A DNA stretch of 61,177 bases from Bacteroidales bacterium (GTDB taxonomy: Bacteria; Bacteroidota; Bacteroidia; Bacteroidales; UBA4417): positions 1 to 61,177 of the forward strand of contig JADJHD010000026.1 of the NCBI GenBank assembly GCA_016707705.1. The letters are read 5' to 3'. Position 1 is the stretch's first letter. Each line of letters starts with the position of its first letter. The notes under the pieces are model-generated. The model was not told the origin of the DNA, did not search any database, and saw only the letters and a list, made by a program, of their open reading frames with translations. The position numbers were made by a program, and so were the translations under genes. Positions 33,558 through 41,674 of the stretch are shown here, one piece after another.

Positions 33558-35624
33558 ATGAGTGAAGAACAGGATAACAAGGATAAAGGCGGTAAAATTC
33601 CGGGGAATAACATTCCCGGGAAATTCAAGTCACCAAAGTTCAAATTCAATTTTTACTGGATCTATGGCATCTTAGGGGTCATCTTTTTTGGCCTTTATTT
33701 CGCCAATATGGGTGCAAGTCCAAAGGAAATAGATTGGGGGCAGCTTAAATTACTGCTTCAGAACCAGGAAGTTGAGAAAATTCTGCTCGTGAACAAAGAG
33801 CAGGCAGAAATTTATGTCAAGAAAGATAAGCTGGCACTCGATAAGTTCAAGGATGTCAGACCTACGAGTAATCTCGTGAATGCAGCCCCCCAGTATGTTT
33901 ACCAGATTGGTTCGGTTGAGACTTTCGAGAAAGATATAAGGGAAGTTCAGTTAAATATGACCACGGTAGTTTACCCACGAAACGTCAATAGGCGTAACTG
34001 GGGGAGTGAACTGCTGGGATGGCTTTTGCCTGTAGTTGTATTGGTTGGATTGTGGCTGCTGGTTATGCGAATGATGACCAGGGGCGGAGGTGCCGGTGGC
34101 GGACAAATTTTTAATATTGGCAAGTCGAAGGCACAGCTTTTTGATAAGGATACCATGGTGTCCATTAATTTCAATGATGTTGCCGGATTGCAGGAAGCCA
34201 AGGTGGAGGTAATGGAGATTGTTGAGTTCCTCAAGAATCCTAAAAAGTATACTGACCTTGGAGGAAAGATTCCGAAAGGAGCGCTTCTCGTTGGACCTCC
34301 GGGTACGGGTAAAACCTTGCTTGCAAAGGCTGTTGCCGGAGAAGCCAAGGTTCCTTTCTTCTCAATTTCAGGTTCCGATTTCGTTGAAATGTTTGTCGGA
34401 GTTGGAGCATCCAGGGTAAGGGATCTATTCAAGCAGGCTAAGGAAAAGGCTCCCTGTATCATATTCATTGATGAAATTGATGCAGTAGGTCGTGCCAGGG
34501 GAAGGAATCCGCTTACAGGATCAAATGATGAAAGGGAAAATACCCTGAATCAGCTGCTGACTGAAATGGATGGTTTTCAGACCAATGCAGGAGTTATCAT
34601 TCTTGCCGCCACCAACCGTGCCGATATCCTCGACAGGGCTCTGCTGCGTGCAGGCCGTTTCGACAGGCAGATATACATTGAGTTGCCGGACCTTGAAGAG
34701 AGAAAAGCGATTTTCGCTGTTCATATGCGCAATCTCAAGTTGGAAGAGTCCATCAGCAGGGATTTCCTTGCAAAGCAGACTCCCGGATTTTCGGGTGCTG
34801 ATATCGCCAACTGCTGCAATGAGTCAGCTCTGATCGCTGCCCGTAATGATAAAACCAAGATTGACAAGCAGGATTTCCTCGATGCAATTGACCGTATCGT
34901 AGGAGGACTTGAAAAGAGAAATAAGATTATCTCACAGCATGAAAAGAAGGTCATAGCCTATCATGAATCCGGACATGCAGCAGTAAGCTGGTTGCTTCAA
35001 TATGCTCATCCGCTGGTTAAGGTTACTATCGTACCAAGAGGAAAAGCGCTGGGTGCTGCCTGGTATTTGCCTGAAGAAAGGCAGATTACTACTACAGAGC
35101 AGATGTATGATGAGATCACAGCTGCATTGGGTGGCAGGGCTGCCGAAGAGGTTGTTTTTGGCAAGGTTTCAACTGGTGCCCTTAATGATCTTGAAAAGGT
35201 TACCAAGCAGGCCTATTCAATGGTTGCTTTCTATGGACTGAATGATAAGATCGGGAATATCAGTTTCTACGATTCTTCAGGACAGCAGGAATATATGATG
35301 GGTAAGCCTTTCAGTGAAAAGACAGCTCAGATTATCGATGAAGAAATCAGTAAAATGATTGAGGCTGCCTATATCAGGGCTAAGAATCTGCTGATCGAAA
35401 ACAGGGAAAAACTGAACCAGCTTGCAGGCATTCTTTTGCAGAAAGAAGTTATTTTCAGGGAAGATCTGGAGACAATCTTTGGTGCACGTCCTTTTGATGA
35501 TCATGAGCATGTTGCACTTAATGGAAATGATACTCCCGAACTTCCTGCAGCATCAGTTGAAGTAATTGATGAAACCCGACTGCCATCTGAACAGCCACCA
35601 CCACCTCCGGGAGCCATTTTGTAA
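33558..35624 (+). CDS. ftsH: ATP-dependent zinc metalloprotease FtsH
   Basis: A 688-residue inner-membrane protease for damaged membrane proteins and short-lived regulators. Two membrane segments (residues about 33-53 and 150-172) flank a periplasmic part. The AAA domain has Walker A GPPGTGKT from residue 246, Walker B IIFIDEIDAVG and the second-region-of-homology arginines. The zinc site is HESGH (469-473). A hydrophilic, proline-rich C-terminus ends the protein. The ATG at 33558 gives the usual charged N-terminus; one nine codons earlier overlaps the rsfS stop and is possible. Confidence 0.95.
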   Translation: MSEEQDNKDKGGKIPGNNIPGKFKSPKFKFNFYWIYGILGVIFFGLYFANMGASPKEIDWGQLKLLLQNQEVEKILLVNKEQAEIYVKKDKLALDKFKDVRPTSNLVNAAPQYVYQIGSVETFEKDIREVQLNMTTVVYPRNVNRRNWGSELLGWLLPVVVLVGLWLLVMRMMTRGGGAGGGQIFNIGKSKAQLFDKDTMVSINFNDVAGLQEAKVEVMEIVEFLKNPKKYTDLGGKIPKGALLVGPPGTGKTLLAKAVAGEAKVPFFSISGSDFVEMFVGVGASRVRDLFKQAKEKAPCIIFIDEIDAVGRARGRNPLTGSNDERENTLNQLLTEMDGFQTNAGVIILAATNRADILDRALLRAGRFDRQIYIELPDLEERKAIFAVHMRNLKLEESISRDFLAKQTPGFSGADIANCCNESALIAARNDKTKIDKQDFLDAIDRIVGGLEKRNKIISQHEKKVIAYHESGHAAVSWLLQYAHPLVKVTIVPRGKALGAAWYLPEERQITTTEQMYDEITAALGGRAAEEVVFGKVSTGALNDLEKVTKQAYSMVAFYGLNDKIGNISFYDSSGQQEYMMGKPFSEKTAQIIDEEISKMIEAAYIRAKNLLIENREKLNQLAGILLQKEVIFREDLETIFGARPFDDHEHVALNGNDTPELPAASVEVIDETRLPSEQPPPPPGAIL

Positions 35625-35712
35625 CTGAAAGGTAAAATTCTTGTTTCTCAGAGTACTTGTTACTATTTTTGTTGGAGAGGCTCACATGAAAGTAAACTAG
35701 TTTAGTTGCAGT

Positions 35713-36378
35713 ATGGAAGAAAGCACATCCAGGGAGAAGGTTTTGAAAAGAGTGAGAAATGCTCTCATCTATAAAACTGATAATCCTTACGCTCAGGTTG
35801 ATATGGAAAGCTCTGTGTATGCACCAATGGAAGAATCATTGGATGTGAATTTTGCACAGGAATTTACTAAAGTAGGAGGGCAGTTTGTTTATTGTGAAGG
35901 AGATGAAGACCTGGCTGATGCAATAGCTTCGCTCGCAGCTGAATTAAACTGGCAGGAGGTGTTCTGTGCTGATGCCGGTATTCAATATCTGCTTACACAG
36001 GCTGGAGTCCCTTTTCAATCAGATCCAGACAGTTTCAAGAATTTAAAGGTTGGAATTACCGGTTGTGAATTTCTTGTCTCACGCCTTGGCAGTATAATGA
36101 TTTCTTCCAAACAGGATTCCGGACGGAGATTGAATGTATATCCGGAAACGCATGTAGTAATAGCCTATACCAATCAACTGGTTCCGGATTTGAAGGATGC
36201 CTTTGCATCTTTGCGTGAAAAATATCCTTCACGGATACCCTCCATGATTTCTGTAATTACTGGTCCGAGCCGCACCGCTGATATTGAAAAGACCCTGATA
36301 ATGGGGGCTCATGGACCGAAGGAAGTTTTTGTGTTCCTTGTTGAATCTCCTGAAGATCCATCAGAGCCAGTAGAATAA
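35713..36378 (+). CDS. LUD-domain protein (LutC/YkgG-like)
   Basis: A 221-residue protein of the LUD (DUF162) family. VGITGCEFLVSRLGSIM and the hallmark VITGPSRTADIEKTLIMGAH near residue 190 are present. LutC is part of the lactate oxidation complex in Bacillus, but LutA and LutB are not next to it here. In Bacteroidetes this stand-alone gene sits between ftsH and cdsA as I recall it, so a lactate role is not certain. Its stop overlaps the DUF2007 start by one base. Confidence 0.85.
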   Translation: MEESTSREKVLKRVRNALIYKTDNPYAQVDMESSVYAPMEESLDVNFAQEFTKVGGQFVYCEGDEDLADAIASLAAELNWQEVFCADAGIQYLLTQAGVPFQSDPDSFKNLKVGITGCEFLVSRLGSIMISSKQDSGRRLNVYPETHVVIAYTNQLVPDLKDAFASLREKYPSRIPSMISVITGPSRTADIEKTLIMGAHGPKEVFVFLVESPEDPSEPVE

Positions 36379-36587
36379 TGGAAAATTCAGATTGGGTAAC
36401 AGTCTATTCTACCAGCAAGATATTTGAGGCTGACCTTGTACAATCGGTTCTAACCGATAATGAAATTGAATGTGTGCTAATCAATAAGCAGGATTCATCC
36501 TATCACTTCGGAGAAATTGAGGTCTGTGTGCCAACCGGGGATGCTTTTGCTGCCAAACAACTAATCCTTAGCAATTTCAGTGAATAA
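36378..36587 (+). CDS. DUF2007 family small protein
   Basis: A 69-residue protein of the DUF2007 (putative signal-transducing) family: VYSTSKIFEADLVQSVLTDN and the closing AKQLI helix fit. It begins WVTVYS after six residues. It shares one base with the LUD gene upstream and overlaps cdsA by 8 bp, so it is part of the same translational unit. Function unknown. Confidence 0.8.
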   Translation: MENSDWVTVYSTSKIFEADLVQSVLTDNEIECVLINKQDSSYHFGEIEVCVPTGDAFAAKQLILSNFSE

Positions 36588-37398
36588 TTTTACAAAGAGA
36601 ACACTCACCGGTGCCGGATTTGTCATCGTTATGCTGGGTTCGGCATTTCTTGGACAAATGGTCTTTTCAATTCTGTTTCTGCTGGTATTTTACCTGGCAA
36701 CGCTTGAATTTCTTGGACTGATTGAGAAGGGAGGCTATTCTCCTGCCAGAATGCCTGCAGTTCTTGTGGGATTGGTGCTCTATGGTACTCTGGCATTAAA
36801 TGCAATGGAGTTACTGCCTTCGAAATGGCTTCTCATGAATATTCCATTTCTGTTCCTTATTTTTATAGTTGAGTTGTGGAGAAATAAGCCCAATCCATTT
36901 GTGAATATCGGACTTGGACTGGTAAGTGTTCTTTATATTGCCCTTCCATTGGGATTAACTATATTTCTCTTCGATTCTTCCTTTAATTCCGGAGTCTTCC
37001 ATTATGGTAAACTGATTGGCTATCTGCTGATCCTTTGGATGAATGATACCGGTGCCTATCTTGTAGGCAGTAAAATTGGGAAGCACAGGTTGTTCGAACG
37101 TATTTCTCCCAAGAAAAGCTGGGAGGGAACTGTTGGGGGAGTTGTGCTTGCTGCAGCAACAGCATATGGAGTATCTTTCCTGTTCCCTGTGTTAAGTCCG
37201 CTTACCTGGGTAGTGCTGGGAGTGCTGATAGGAGTTATAGGAAACCTTGCCGACCTCGTAGAATCCCTGCTGAAACGCAGTCTCAGTGTTAAGGATTCAG
37301 GTGCGCTTTTACCCGGACATGGTGGAATTCTGGATAGATTTGATGCAGTATTGATCTCCATACCGTTTGTCTTCGTATTTTTGACGCTCTTTAGCTAA
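36580..37398 (+). CDS. cdsA: phosphatidate cytidylyltransferase
   Basis: A 272-residue inner-membrane enzyme that makes CDP-diacylglycerol from phosphatidate and CTP. About eight membrane segments are visible. The signature SVKDSGALLPGHGGILDRFD near residues 230-250 holds the catalytic acidic residues. The start is GTG, inside the end of the DUF2007 gene. psd follows after 14 bp, so two successive steps of phospholipid synthesis are in one operon. Confidence 0.94.
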   Translation: MNNFTKRTLTGAGFVIVMLGSAFLGQMVFSILFLLVFYLATLEFLGLIEKGGYSPARMPAVLVGLVLYGTLALNAMELLPSKWLLMNIPFLFLIFIVELWRNKPNPFVNIGLGLVSVLYIALPLGLTIFLFDSSFNSGVFHYGKLIGYLLILWMNDTGAYLVGSKIGKHRLFERISPKKSWEGTVGGVVLAAATAYGVSFLFPVLSPLTWVVLGVLIGVIGNLADLVESLLKRSLSVKDSGALLPGHGGILDRFDAVLISIPFVFVFLTLFS

Positions 37399-37412
37399 AT
37401 AAAACAGAATAT

Positions 37413-38078
37413 ATGGCCGGAATGCGAATACACAAGGAAGGATATAAGATAATACTAGGAACAAGCTTCATATTTCTTCTTCTGGTTTTGGTCGTTAACC
37501 TGGTTTTCCCTGTCCAGACGATTTTTCATTATCTGCTTTACCTCACACTTGCTGTTTTCTATTTTCTGGTACTTAGATTCTTCAGGATTCCCGCAAGGTC
37601 GTTCCAGACTCATCCCGATGTTATTTTATGTCCTGCAGACGGAACTATTGTGGCAATTGAAGAAGTTGAAGAACCCGAGTATTTCAAAGACAGGCGTATT
37701 CAGGTTTCTGTATTCATGTCGCCGAACAATGTCCATGTTAATTTGTATCCGATAAGCGGAAAGATTGTATATACCAACTATTGGCCGGGAAGTTTTCTGG
37801 TGGCCTGGCATCCCAAGTCATCAACCGAGAATGAGCGCAATACTGTTGTTGTTGAGAATAGTCAATATGGTCCCGTACTAGTGCGGCAGATAGCAGGAGC
37901 CTTGGCCCGGCGCATTGTTTGCTACTCAAAAACAAATGAGAAGATACAGCAGGGCTACGAACTTGGATTTATCAAATTTGGTAGCAGGGTTGACCTTTAT
38001 TTACCACTGACAGCAACTGTTGAAGTTAAGCTGGAACAGAAGGTAAAAGGCGGTATTACTCATATTGCCAGATTTTAG
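37413..38078 (+). CDS. psd: phosphatidylserine decarboxylase (short form)
   Basis: A 221-residue membrane-bound enzyme making phosphatidylethanolamine. Two N-terminal membrane segments lie at residues 14-56. PADGTIVAIEEV, FMSPNNVHVNLYPISGKI and the cleavage site FIKFGSRVDLYLP near residue 190 are present. Cleavage at Gly-Ser would create the pyruvoyl group. The sequence at the site is GSR instead of GST, as in the short PSD-B-type group. It closes the operon that begins with rsfS-ftsH. Confidence 0.92.
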   Translation: MAGMRIHKEGYKIILGTSFIFLLLVLVVNLVFPVQTIFHYLLYLTLAVFYFLVLRFFRIPARSFQTHPDVILCPADGTIVAIEEVEEPEYFKDRRIQVSVFMSPNNVHVNLYPISGKIVYTNYWPGSFLVAWHPKSSTENERNTVVVENSQYGPVLVRQIAGALARRIVCYSKTNEKIQQGYELGFIKFGSRVDLYLPLTATVEVKLEQKVKGGITHIARF

Positions 38079-38113
38079 GCAGGATCTTTAACAACTCATT
38101 AACAAAAAATTCG

Positions 38114-38144
38114 AGGGGCTTTCCAACAAAAGCCCCTACTTTTG
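38114..38144 (+). promoter_or_regulatory. hairpin directly overlapping a -7 promoter box
   Basis: The perfect stem AGGGGCTTT/AAAGCCCCT (38114-38137) is followed at once by TACTTTTG (38137-38144), a TAnnTTTG-type box for the gene at 38181. The hairpin could end the psd transcript while the box starts the next one. One base is shared. Confidence 0.55.
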
Positions 38145-38180
38145 CGTTAGTAACATTGATTCACTAAAAAAAATACGACA

Positions 38181-38495
38181 ATGAAGAAACTTGCAATGAT
38201 TGTTTCCCTGATGACTTTGGTTCTTGCTTTCACAGTATCCACCGCATCAGCTCAGAAAGCTACCGGCACACAGAAAGCTACAACTGAAAAAGTAAGCAGT
38301 GATAAAGCTGCACCAGCTGCAAAAGCATGCTGCTCCGAAAAACACACAGCTGGCAAAGCTTGCTGCAGTGATAAGGCAGGTGCCGCCAAGTCAGGTTGCT
38401 CAAAATCATGCTCAGCTGCTGAAAAAGCTGCTTGCACAAAGGAAAAAGAAGGCGCTGCTAAAACCGAAGCTGCTCCGGTTCCAAAAAAGAACTAA
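38181..38495 (+). CDS. small secreted Ala/Lys-rich protein with Cys-Cys repeats
   Basis: A 104-residue protein with a signal peptide (MKKLAMIVSLMTLVLAFTVS, cut near ASA-Q). The mature part is rich in Ala, Lys and Thr and has four spaced cysteine clusters: KACCSEK, KACCSDK, KSGCSKSC and KAACTKE. No known domain is recognised. The CC units suggest metal binding or disulfide cross-linking in the periplasm or outside the cell. It has its own promoter box and a strong terminator, so it is a single transcript. Confidence 0.8.
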   Translation: MKKLAMIVSLMTLVLAFTVSTASAQKATGTQKATTEKVSSDKAAPAAKACCSEKHTAGKACCSDKAGAAKSGCSKSCSAAEKAACTKEKEGAAKTEAAPVPKKN

Positions 38496-38514
38496 TCATC
38501 AATTCTGATGGTTG

Positions 38515-38541
38515 ATCCCGCCTTGTGCGGGATTTTTTTTT
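38515..38541 (+). terminator. rho-independent terminator of the CC-repeat protein gene
   Basis: The stem ATCCCGC/GCGGGAT with loop CTTGT is followed by nine T. It is the strongest terminator in the window by appearance. Confidence 0.85.
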
Positions 38542-38545
38542 GCCA

Positions 38546-39244
38546 TTACAGCAAGTCCATAATCTGAGAAAGATTCTCCACTTCCAGGGTCACCTCTTCA
38601 TTGTGTTTCACGCCATTGTGGTTTACAAACAATTGATCAATCCCGCAATTTCTGGCACCACCAACATCTACCTCAAGGTCATCACCTATCATCAGACTGT
38701 CTTCCGATTTGGCTCCCACTTTGTCGAGGGCATATAAAAAGATCTCTGCTGCAGGCTTCTTGCTTTGTGCAGCTTCAGAGGTTATTACCTGAGTGAAATA
38801 CCTATCCAGGCCTGAGTTCTTTAACTTGCCGTATTGAACTTCCTCAAAGCCATTCGTAATAATATATAAAGGATATCGCGGATACAGATATTCAAGTATC
38901 TCCTGTGCGAAGGGAAACAGGTAGGTCTTGGAGGTTATTCCTTCGAGGAAACCTGATGCCATATCAGCACCCAGTTTTGGATTATCTACTCCAAATTCAA
39001 GAAGAGTGAGGTAAAACCGCTTGAAGTTCAGATCGTCCTTTTCAATCTTATCTTCCCTGTACAAGGCCCATAAGCCTGTATTTATTCCAACATACTTGCT
39101 TCTGAACGCCTCATAGGATGGAATACCATAGGATACGAGTTTCAATGATTCAAATAATTCCATCTTGGTTTCTTCGGCATTCCTCTCAAAATCCCATAGA
39201 GTATGGTCGAGGTCAAAGAAAATATGTTTGTACGTCTTTTTCAT
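38546..39244 (-). CDS. HAD-superfamily hydrolase, YjjG-type nucleotidase
   Basis: A 232-residue phosphatase. Motif I is FFDLDHTLWDF near residue 9 (DxDxT), motif II is ITNGFEEVQYGKL near 112, the Lys of motif III is in SKKPAAEIF near 148, and motif IV is SLMIGDDLEVDVGGA near 182. The cap and length fit YjjG, which acts on non-canonical pyrimidine nucleotides. The ATG at 39244 is chosen; an in-frame TTG three codons earlier lies inside the promoter box. Confidence 0.87.
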   Translation of the reverse strand: MKKTYKHIFFDLDHTLWDFERNAEETKMELFESLKLVSYGIPSYEAFRSKYVGINTGLWALYREDKIEKDDLNFKRFYLTLLEFGVDNPKLGADMASGFLEGITSKTYLFPFAQEILEYLYPRYPLYIITNGFEEVQYGKLKNSGLDRYFTQVITSEAAQSKKPAAEIFLYALDKVGAKSEDSLMIGDDLEVDVGGARNCGIDQLFVNHNGVKHNEEVTLEVENLSQIMDLL

Positions 39245-39250
39245 AGAGCG

Positions 39251-39258
39251 CAAAGGTA
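39251..39258 (-). promoter_or_regulatory. promoter -7 box of the HAD gene, unusually close to the start
   Basis: TACCTTTG on the minus strand matches TAnnTTTG. Only six bases (CGCTCT) separate it from the ATG at 39244. Transcription would start at or next to the start codon, which means a leaderless mRNA. Confidence 0.5.
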
Positions 39259-39351
39259 TGGCATCCTGATTCTCAAAAAAAATTTTAAGTATTTGTAGGA
39301 ATTGCCCAAATATGTTGTATTATTGTGATATCAAAATAATATCATTATAAA

Positions 39352-40218
39352 ATGGAAAAAGAAAAAATCAAATCACCGGCTTCAGGCTATACTGCATTGG
39401 TTGTTATGCTGTTAGCTTTTGCATTGGCCATATTTTTGTTAGCTACTTTTAACCAGCAGGTTTTCGGACTCGTGGGTGGAATAGCATGTATCTTCATATT
39501 CAGCTTCATTGCCCCGGGTTTTTTGGTGGTGAATCCGAATGAATCTTCTGTTCTGACTCTTTTTGGTGCCTACAAGGGAACCTTGAAGCAGAATGGTTTC
39601 TATTGGCTTAACCCTTTTCTTCTGAAGAAGAAAATATCACTCAGGGCGAGGAACTTTAACAGTGAATTGCTGAAAGTGAATGATAAGCTTGGAAATCCTA
39701 TCAATATTGGCATTGTGCTGGTATGGAAAGTTGAAGAGACTTTCAAAGCAGCCTTCCAGGTTGATGACTACAATCGGTTTGTGGAAATACAGTCAGAGTC
39801 AGCAGTCAGGAAACTTGCCGGACATTACGCCTATGACAATTTTGATGATGCCCAAACAGAGATTACCCTTCGTTCAGGTGGTGAGGAGGTAAATCATGTT
39901 CTTGAAAAAGAGTTATCTGAGAGGTTGCTGATTGCTGGCATTAATGTAATTGAAGCCAGAATTGCCCATTTGGCTTACTCAGCCGAAATTGCTCAGGCAA
40001 TGCTCAAGAGACAACAGGCTACAGCAGTTGTTGCTGCTAGGGCCAAGATTGTTGAAGGAGCTGTCAGCATGGTTGAAATGGCACTTGAGAAACTTGAGGA
40101 AAAGAAGCTGGTTTCGCTTGATAGTGAGCGCAAGGCTGTTATGGTGAGCAATCTGCTGGTTGTATTATGCTCCGATAAAGATGCATCTCCGGTTGTCAAT
40201 ACAGGAACCTTGTACTAA
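39352..40218 (+). CDS. SPFH/Band 7 domain membrane protein
   Basis: A 288-residue protein with two N-terminal membrane segments (about residues 13-32 and 36-55) and an SPFH domain (NESSVLTLFGAYKGTLKQNG, RARNFNSELLKVNDKLGNPI). A coiled-coil stretch follows (AEIAQAMLKRQQATAVVAAR). SPFH proteins form large membrane rings that organise lipids or proteases. Together with the next two genes it makes a trio (SPFH, DUF6141, Arc-like) that I recall from other Bacteroidetes genomes. The gaps are 5 and 4 bp, so they share a transcript. Confidence 0.87.
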   Translation: MEKEKIKSPASGYTALVVMLLAFALAIFLLATFNQQVFGLVGGIACIFIFSFIAPGFLVVNPNESSVLTLFGAYKGTLKQNGFYWLNPFLLKKKISLRARNFNSELLKVNDKLGNPINIGIVLVWKVEETFKAAFQVDDYNRFVEIQSESAVRKLAGHYAYDNFDDAQTEITLRSGGEEVNHVLEKELSERLLIAGINVIEARIAHLAYSAEIAQAMLKRQQATAVVAARAKIVEGAVSMVEMALEKLEEKKLVSLDSERKAVMVSNLLVVLCSDKDASPVVNTGTLY

Positions 40219-40223
40219 GCGAG

Positions 40224-40769
40224 ATGAACAAGCCATCGAAAGTATTATTCAGTGAAGAGCAGCGATTCAGGAATCATCCGTTGATAATTCTTGTTTTCGC
40301 TGTTTTGCTTGCAGTGATTGGCTTGCAGGTATTTGGATTGTATTCTCAGCTTATTCTGAAGAAACCCTGGGGTGAGCACCCTGCCTCCGACGATACATTA
40401 CTGATAACTTCAGTAGCCGTAATAGTGTCGGTAATTATTTTTGCACTGATGTTTGTGTCCCTCCGACTAATAACTGAAGTCCGTGAAGATGGTTTGTATT
40501 TCAGGTTCCCCTTGCTGATAAATAAATGGAGGTCAATTGGATGCAATGATATTGAGAGATTTGAGGCGGGGAAGTATCGTCCGGTCCGGGATTTTGGTGG
40601 CTGGGGAATTCGGGTCAAACCTTTCAGGTCCAAGGCATATAGTGTAAGAGGCAATCAGGCACTAAAACTATATCTGAAGAATGGCAAAAAGGTATTCTTT
40701 GGTACTCAGGATCCGGATGGAATCAGAAGGGCGATGGAAAAGATGTTTCAATCAACTAATAGAATATAG
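40224..40769 (+). CDS. DUF6141-like membrane protein
   Basis: A 181-residue protein with two membrane segments (residues about 19-42 and 58-83) and a C-terminal PH-like soluble part. EVREDGLYFRFPLLINKWRS and FGGWGIRVKP fit the DUF6141 family as I remember it. The function is unknown. Its place between an SPFH protein and an Arc-like protein suggests a shared membrane role. Confidence 0.65.
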   Translation: MNKPSKVLFSEEQRFRNHPLIILVFAVLLAVIGLQVFGLYSQLILKKPWGEHPASDDTLLITSVAVIVSVIIFALMFVSLRLITEVREDGLYFRFPLLINKWRSIGCNDIERFEAGKYRPVRDFGGWGIRVKPFRSKAYSVRGNQALKLYLKNGKKVFFGTQDPDGIRRAMEKMFQSTNRI

Positions 40770-40773
40770 CAGA

Positions 40774-40959
40774 ATGGCTGAAAAGAAGGTATTTGCGCTG
40801 AGGGTTAATGAAGAGTTGCTAAAAGCAGTTGAGCGATGGGCAGCAGATGACTTTCGTTCGGTGAATGGTCAGCTTGAATGGTTAATCCATAAGGCTCTGA
40901 AAGAAGCCCGCAGATTACCTGATCCTGATAAGCCTGTATCTTCAGAATCAGCAAAGTAA
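40774..40959 (+). CDS. Arc/MetJ-like ribbon-helix-helix DNA-binding protein
   Basis: A 61-residue protein MAEKKVFALRVNEELLKAVE, with a beta strand (KVFALRVN) and two helices of the ribbon-helix-helix type. SVNGQLEWLIHKALKEARRL is the second helix. The frame is open upstream inside the DUF6141 gene, but the family begins at this ATG. It may repress its own operon with the SPFH gene. No toxin partner is recognised. Confidence 0.8.
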   Translation: MAEKKVFALRVNEELLKAVERWAADDFRSVNGQLEWLIHKALKEARRLPDPDKPVSSESAK

Positions 40960-41005
40960 ATCAGCAGGCAAACGTTATAACAGTCAGTTTGAGATTTTAG
41001 TAAAT

Positions 41006-41038
41006 AAAAAAAGCGACAGTCGCAACTGCCGCTTTTTT
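41006..41038. terminator. bidirectional terminator between convergent genes
   Basis: AAAAAAGCG pairs with CGCTTTTTT around an inner stem CAGT/ACTG. A and T runs lie on both outer sides, so it can stop both the Arc-like transcript and the DUF1573 transcript. Confidence 0.75.
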
Positions 41039-41061
41039 CATGAAGTGAGGAATTGGATATC

Positions 41062-41502
41062 TTAGTTGGTTCCTTCTTTCTTTGCCAGTACAGTTCCTTT
41101 AATCTGCAGAACAACCGGATTAGCGTCAGCATTGGTTGTAACTGTAATGGTTTTAGTAAATGCTCCGACAGCTGCTGCATTATAGGTTGCAGAAATTGTG
41201 GTGGATTTGCCGGGAAGGATTGGTTCCTGTGAATACTGAAGGTTGGTACAACCGCAGGAAGCACGAGCTGACTGAATAATCAGGGGCTCTTTGCCTTCAT
41301 TGGTTAACTTGAATTCAGCGGTTTTAGGAATACCCTGAGCGATTTCACCAAAGTCATTTACCATTTTGTCATATTTTGCCTTGGGGGCGTTCGGATTGAC
41401 AACAGCCTTGGCTGGTTCAGCAGGCTTGGTTTCAGTTGATTGTGCATTAACCTGGCAATATACCAGAGCAATGAGGAAAGAAAGTACGAGAAGCTTTTTC
41501 AT
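41062..41502 (-). CDS. secreted DUF1573 family protein
   Basis: A 146-residue periplasmic or surface protein with a signal peptide (MKKLLVLSFLIALVYCQVNA). The DUF1573 immunoglobulin-like domain (residues 45-145) has the hallmark FKLTNEGKEPLIIQSARASC, followed by GCTNLQYS and a repeat of strands. The CGC pair is typical of this family. The ATG at 41502 starts the signal peptide; the frame is open 14 codons further upstream. Function unknown. Confidence 0.87.
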   Translation of the reverse strand: MKKLLVLSFLIALVYCQVNAQSTETKPAEPAKAVVNPNAPKAKYDKMVNDFGEIAQGIPKTAEFKLTNEGKEPLIIQSARASCGCTNLQYSQEPILPGKSTTISATYNAAAVGAFTKTITVTTNADANPVVLQIKGTVLAKKEGTN

Positions 41503-41674
41503 GGTTATTTTTTTAAATGGTTCGAGGATGCAAAGATGGAGCAATCTTCAGTGAAAAGAGTCAATGAAGTGTAAAACAATCCTAATGACTTGTAAAAGTT
41601 TGTAAACGAAATGTAAATGCCTTTCTGGATTCATGAAATAGCCTAATTTTATACTGATTTAAGTAGCATTCCTG

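Noticed and set aside
35713..36378. Lactate oxidation operon (lutABC)
   Set aside because: Only the LutC-like protein is present; the CCG proteins of the Hdr-like operon are 5 kb away and have HdrA and HdrE partners instead.
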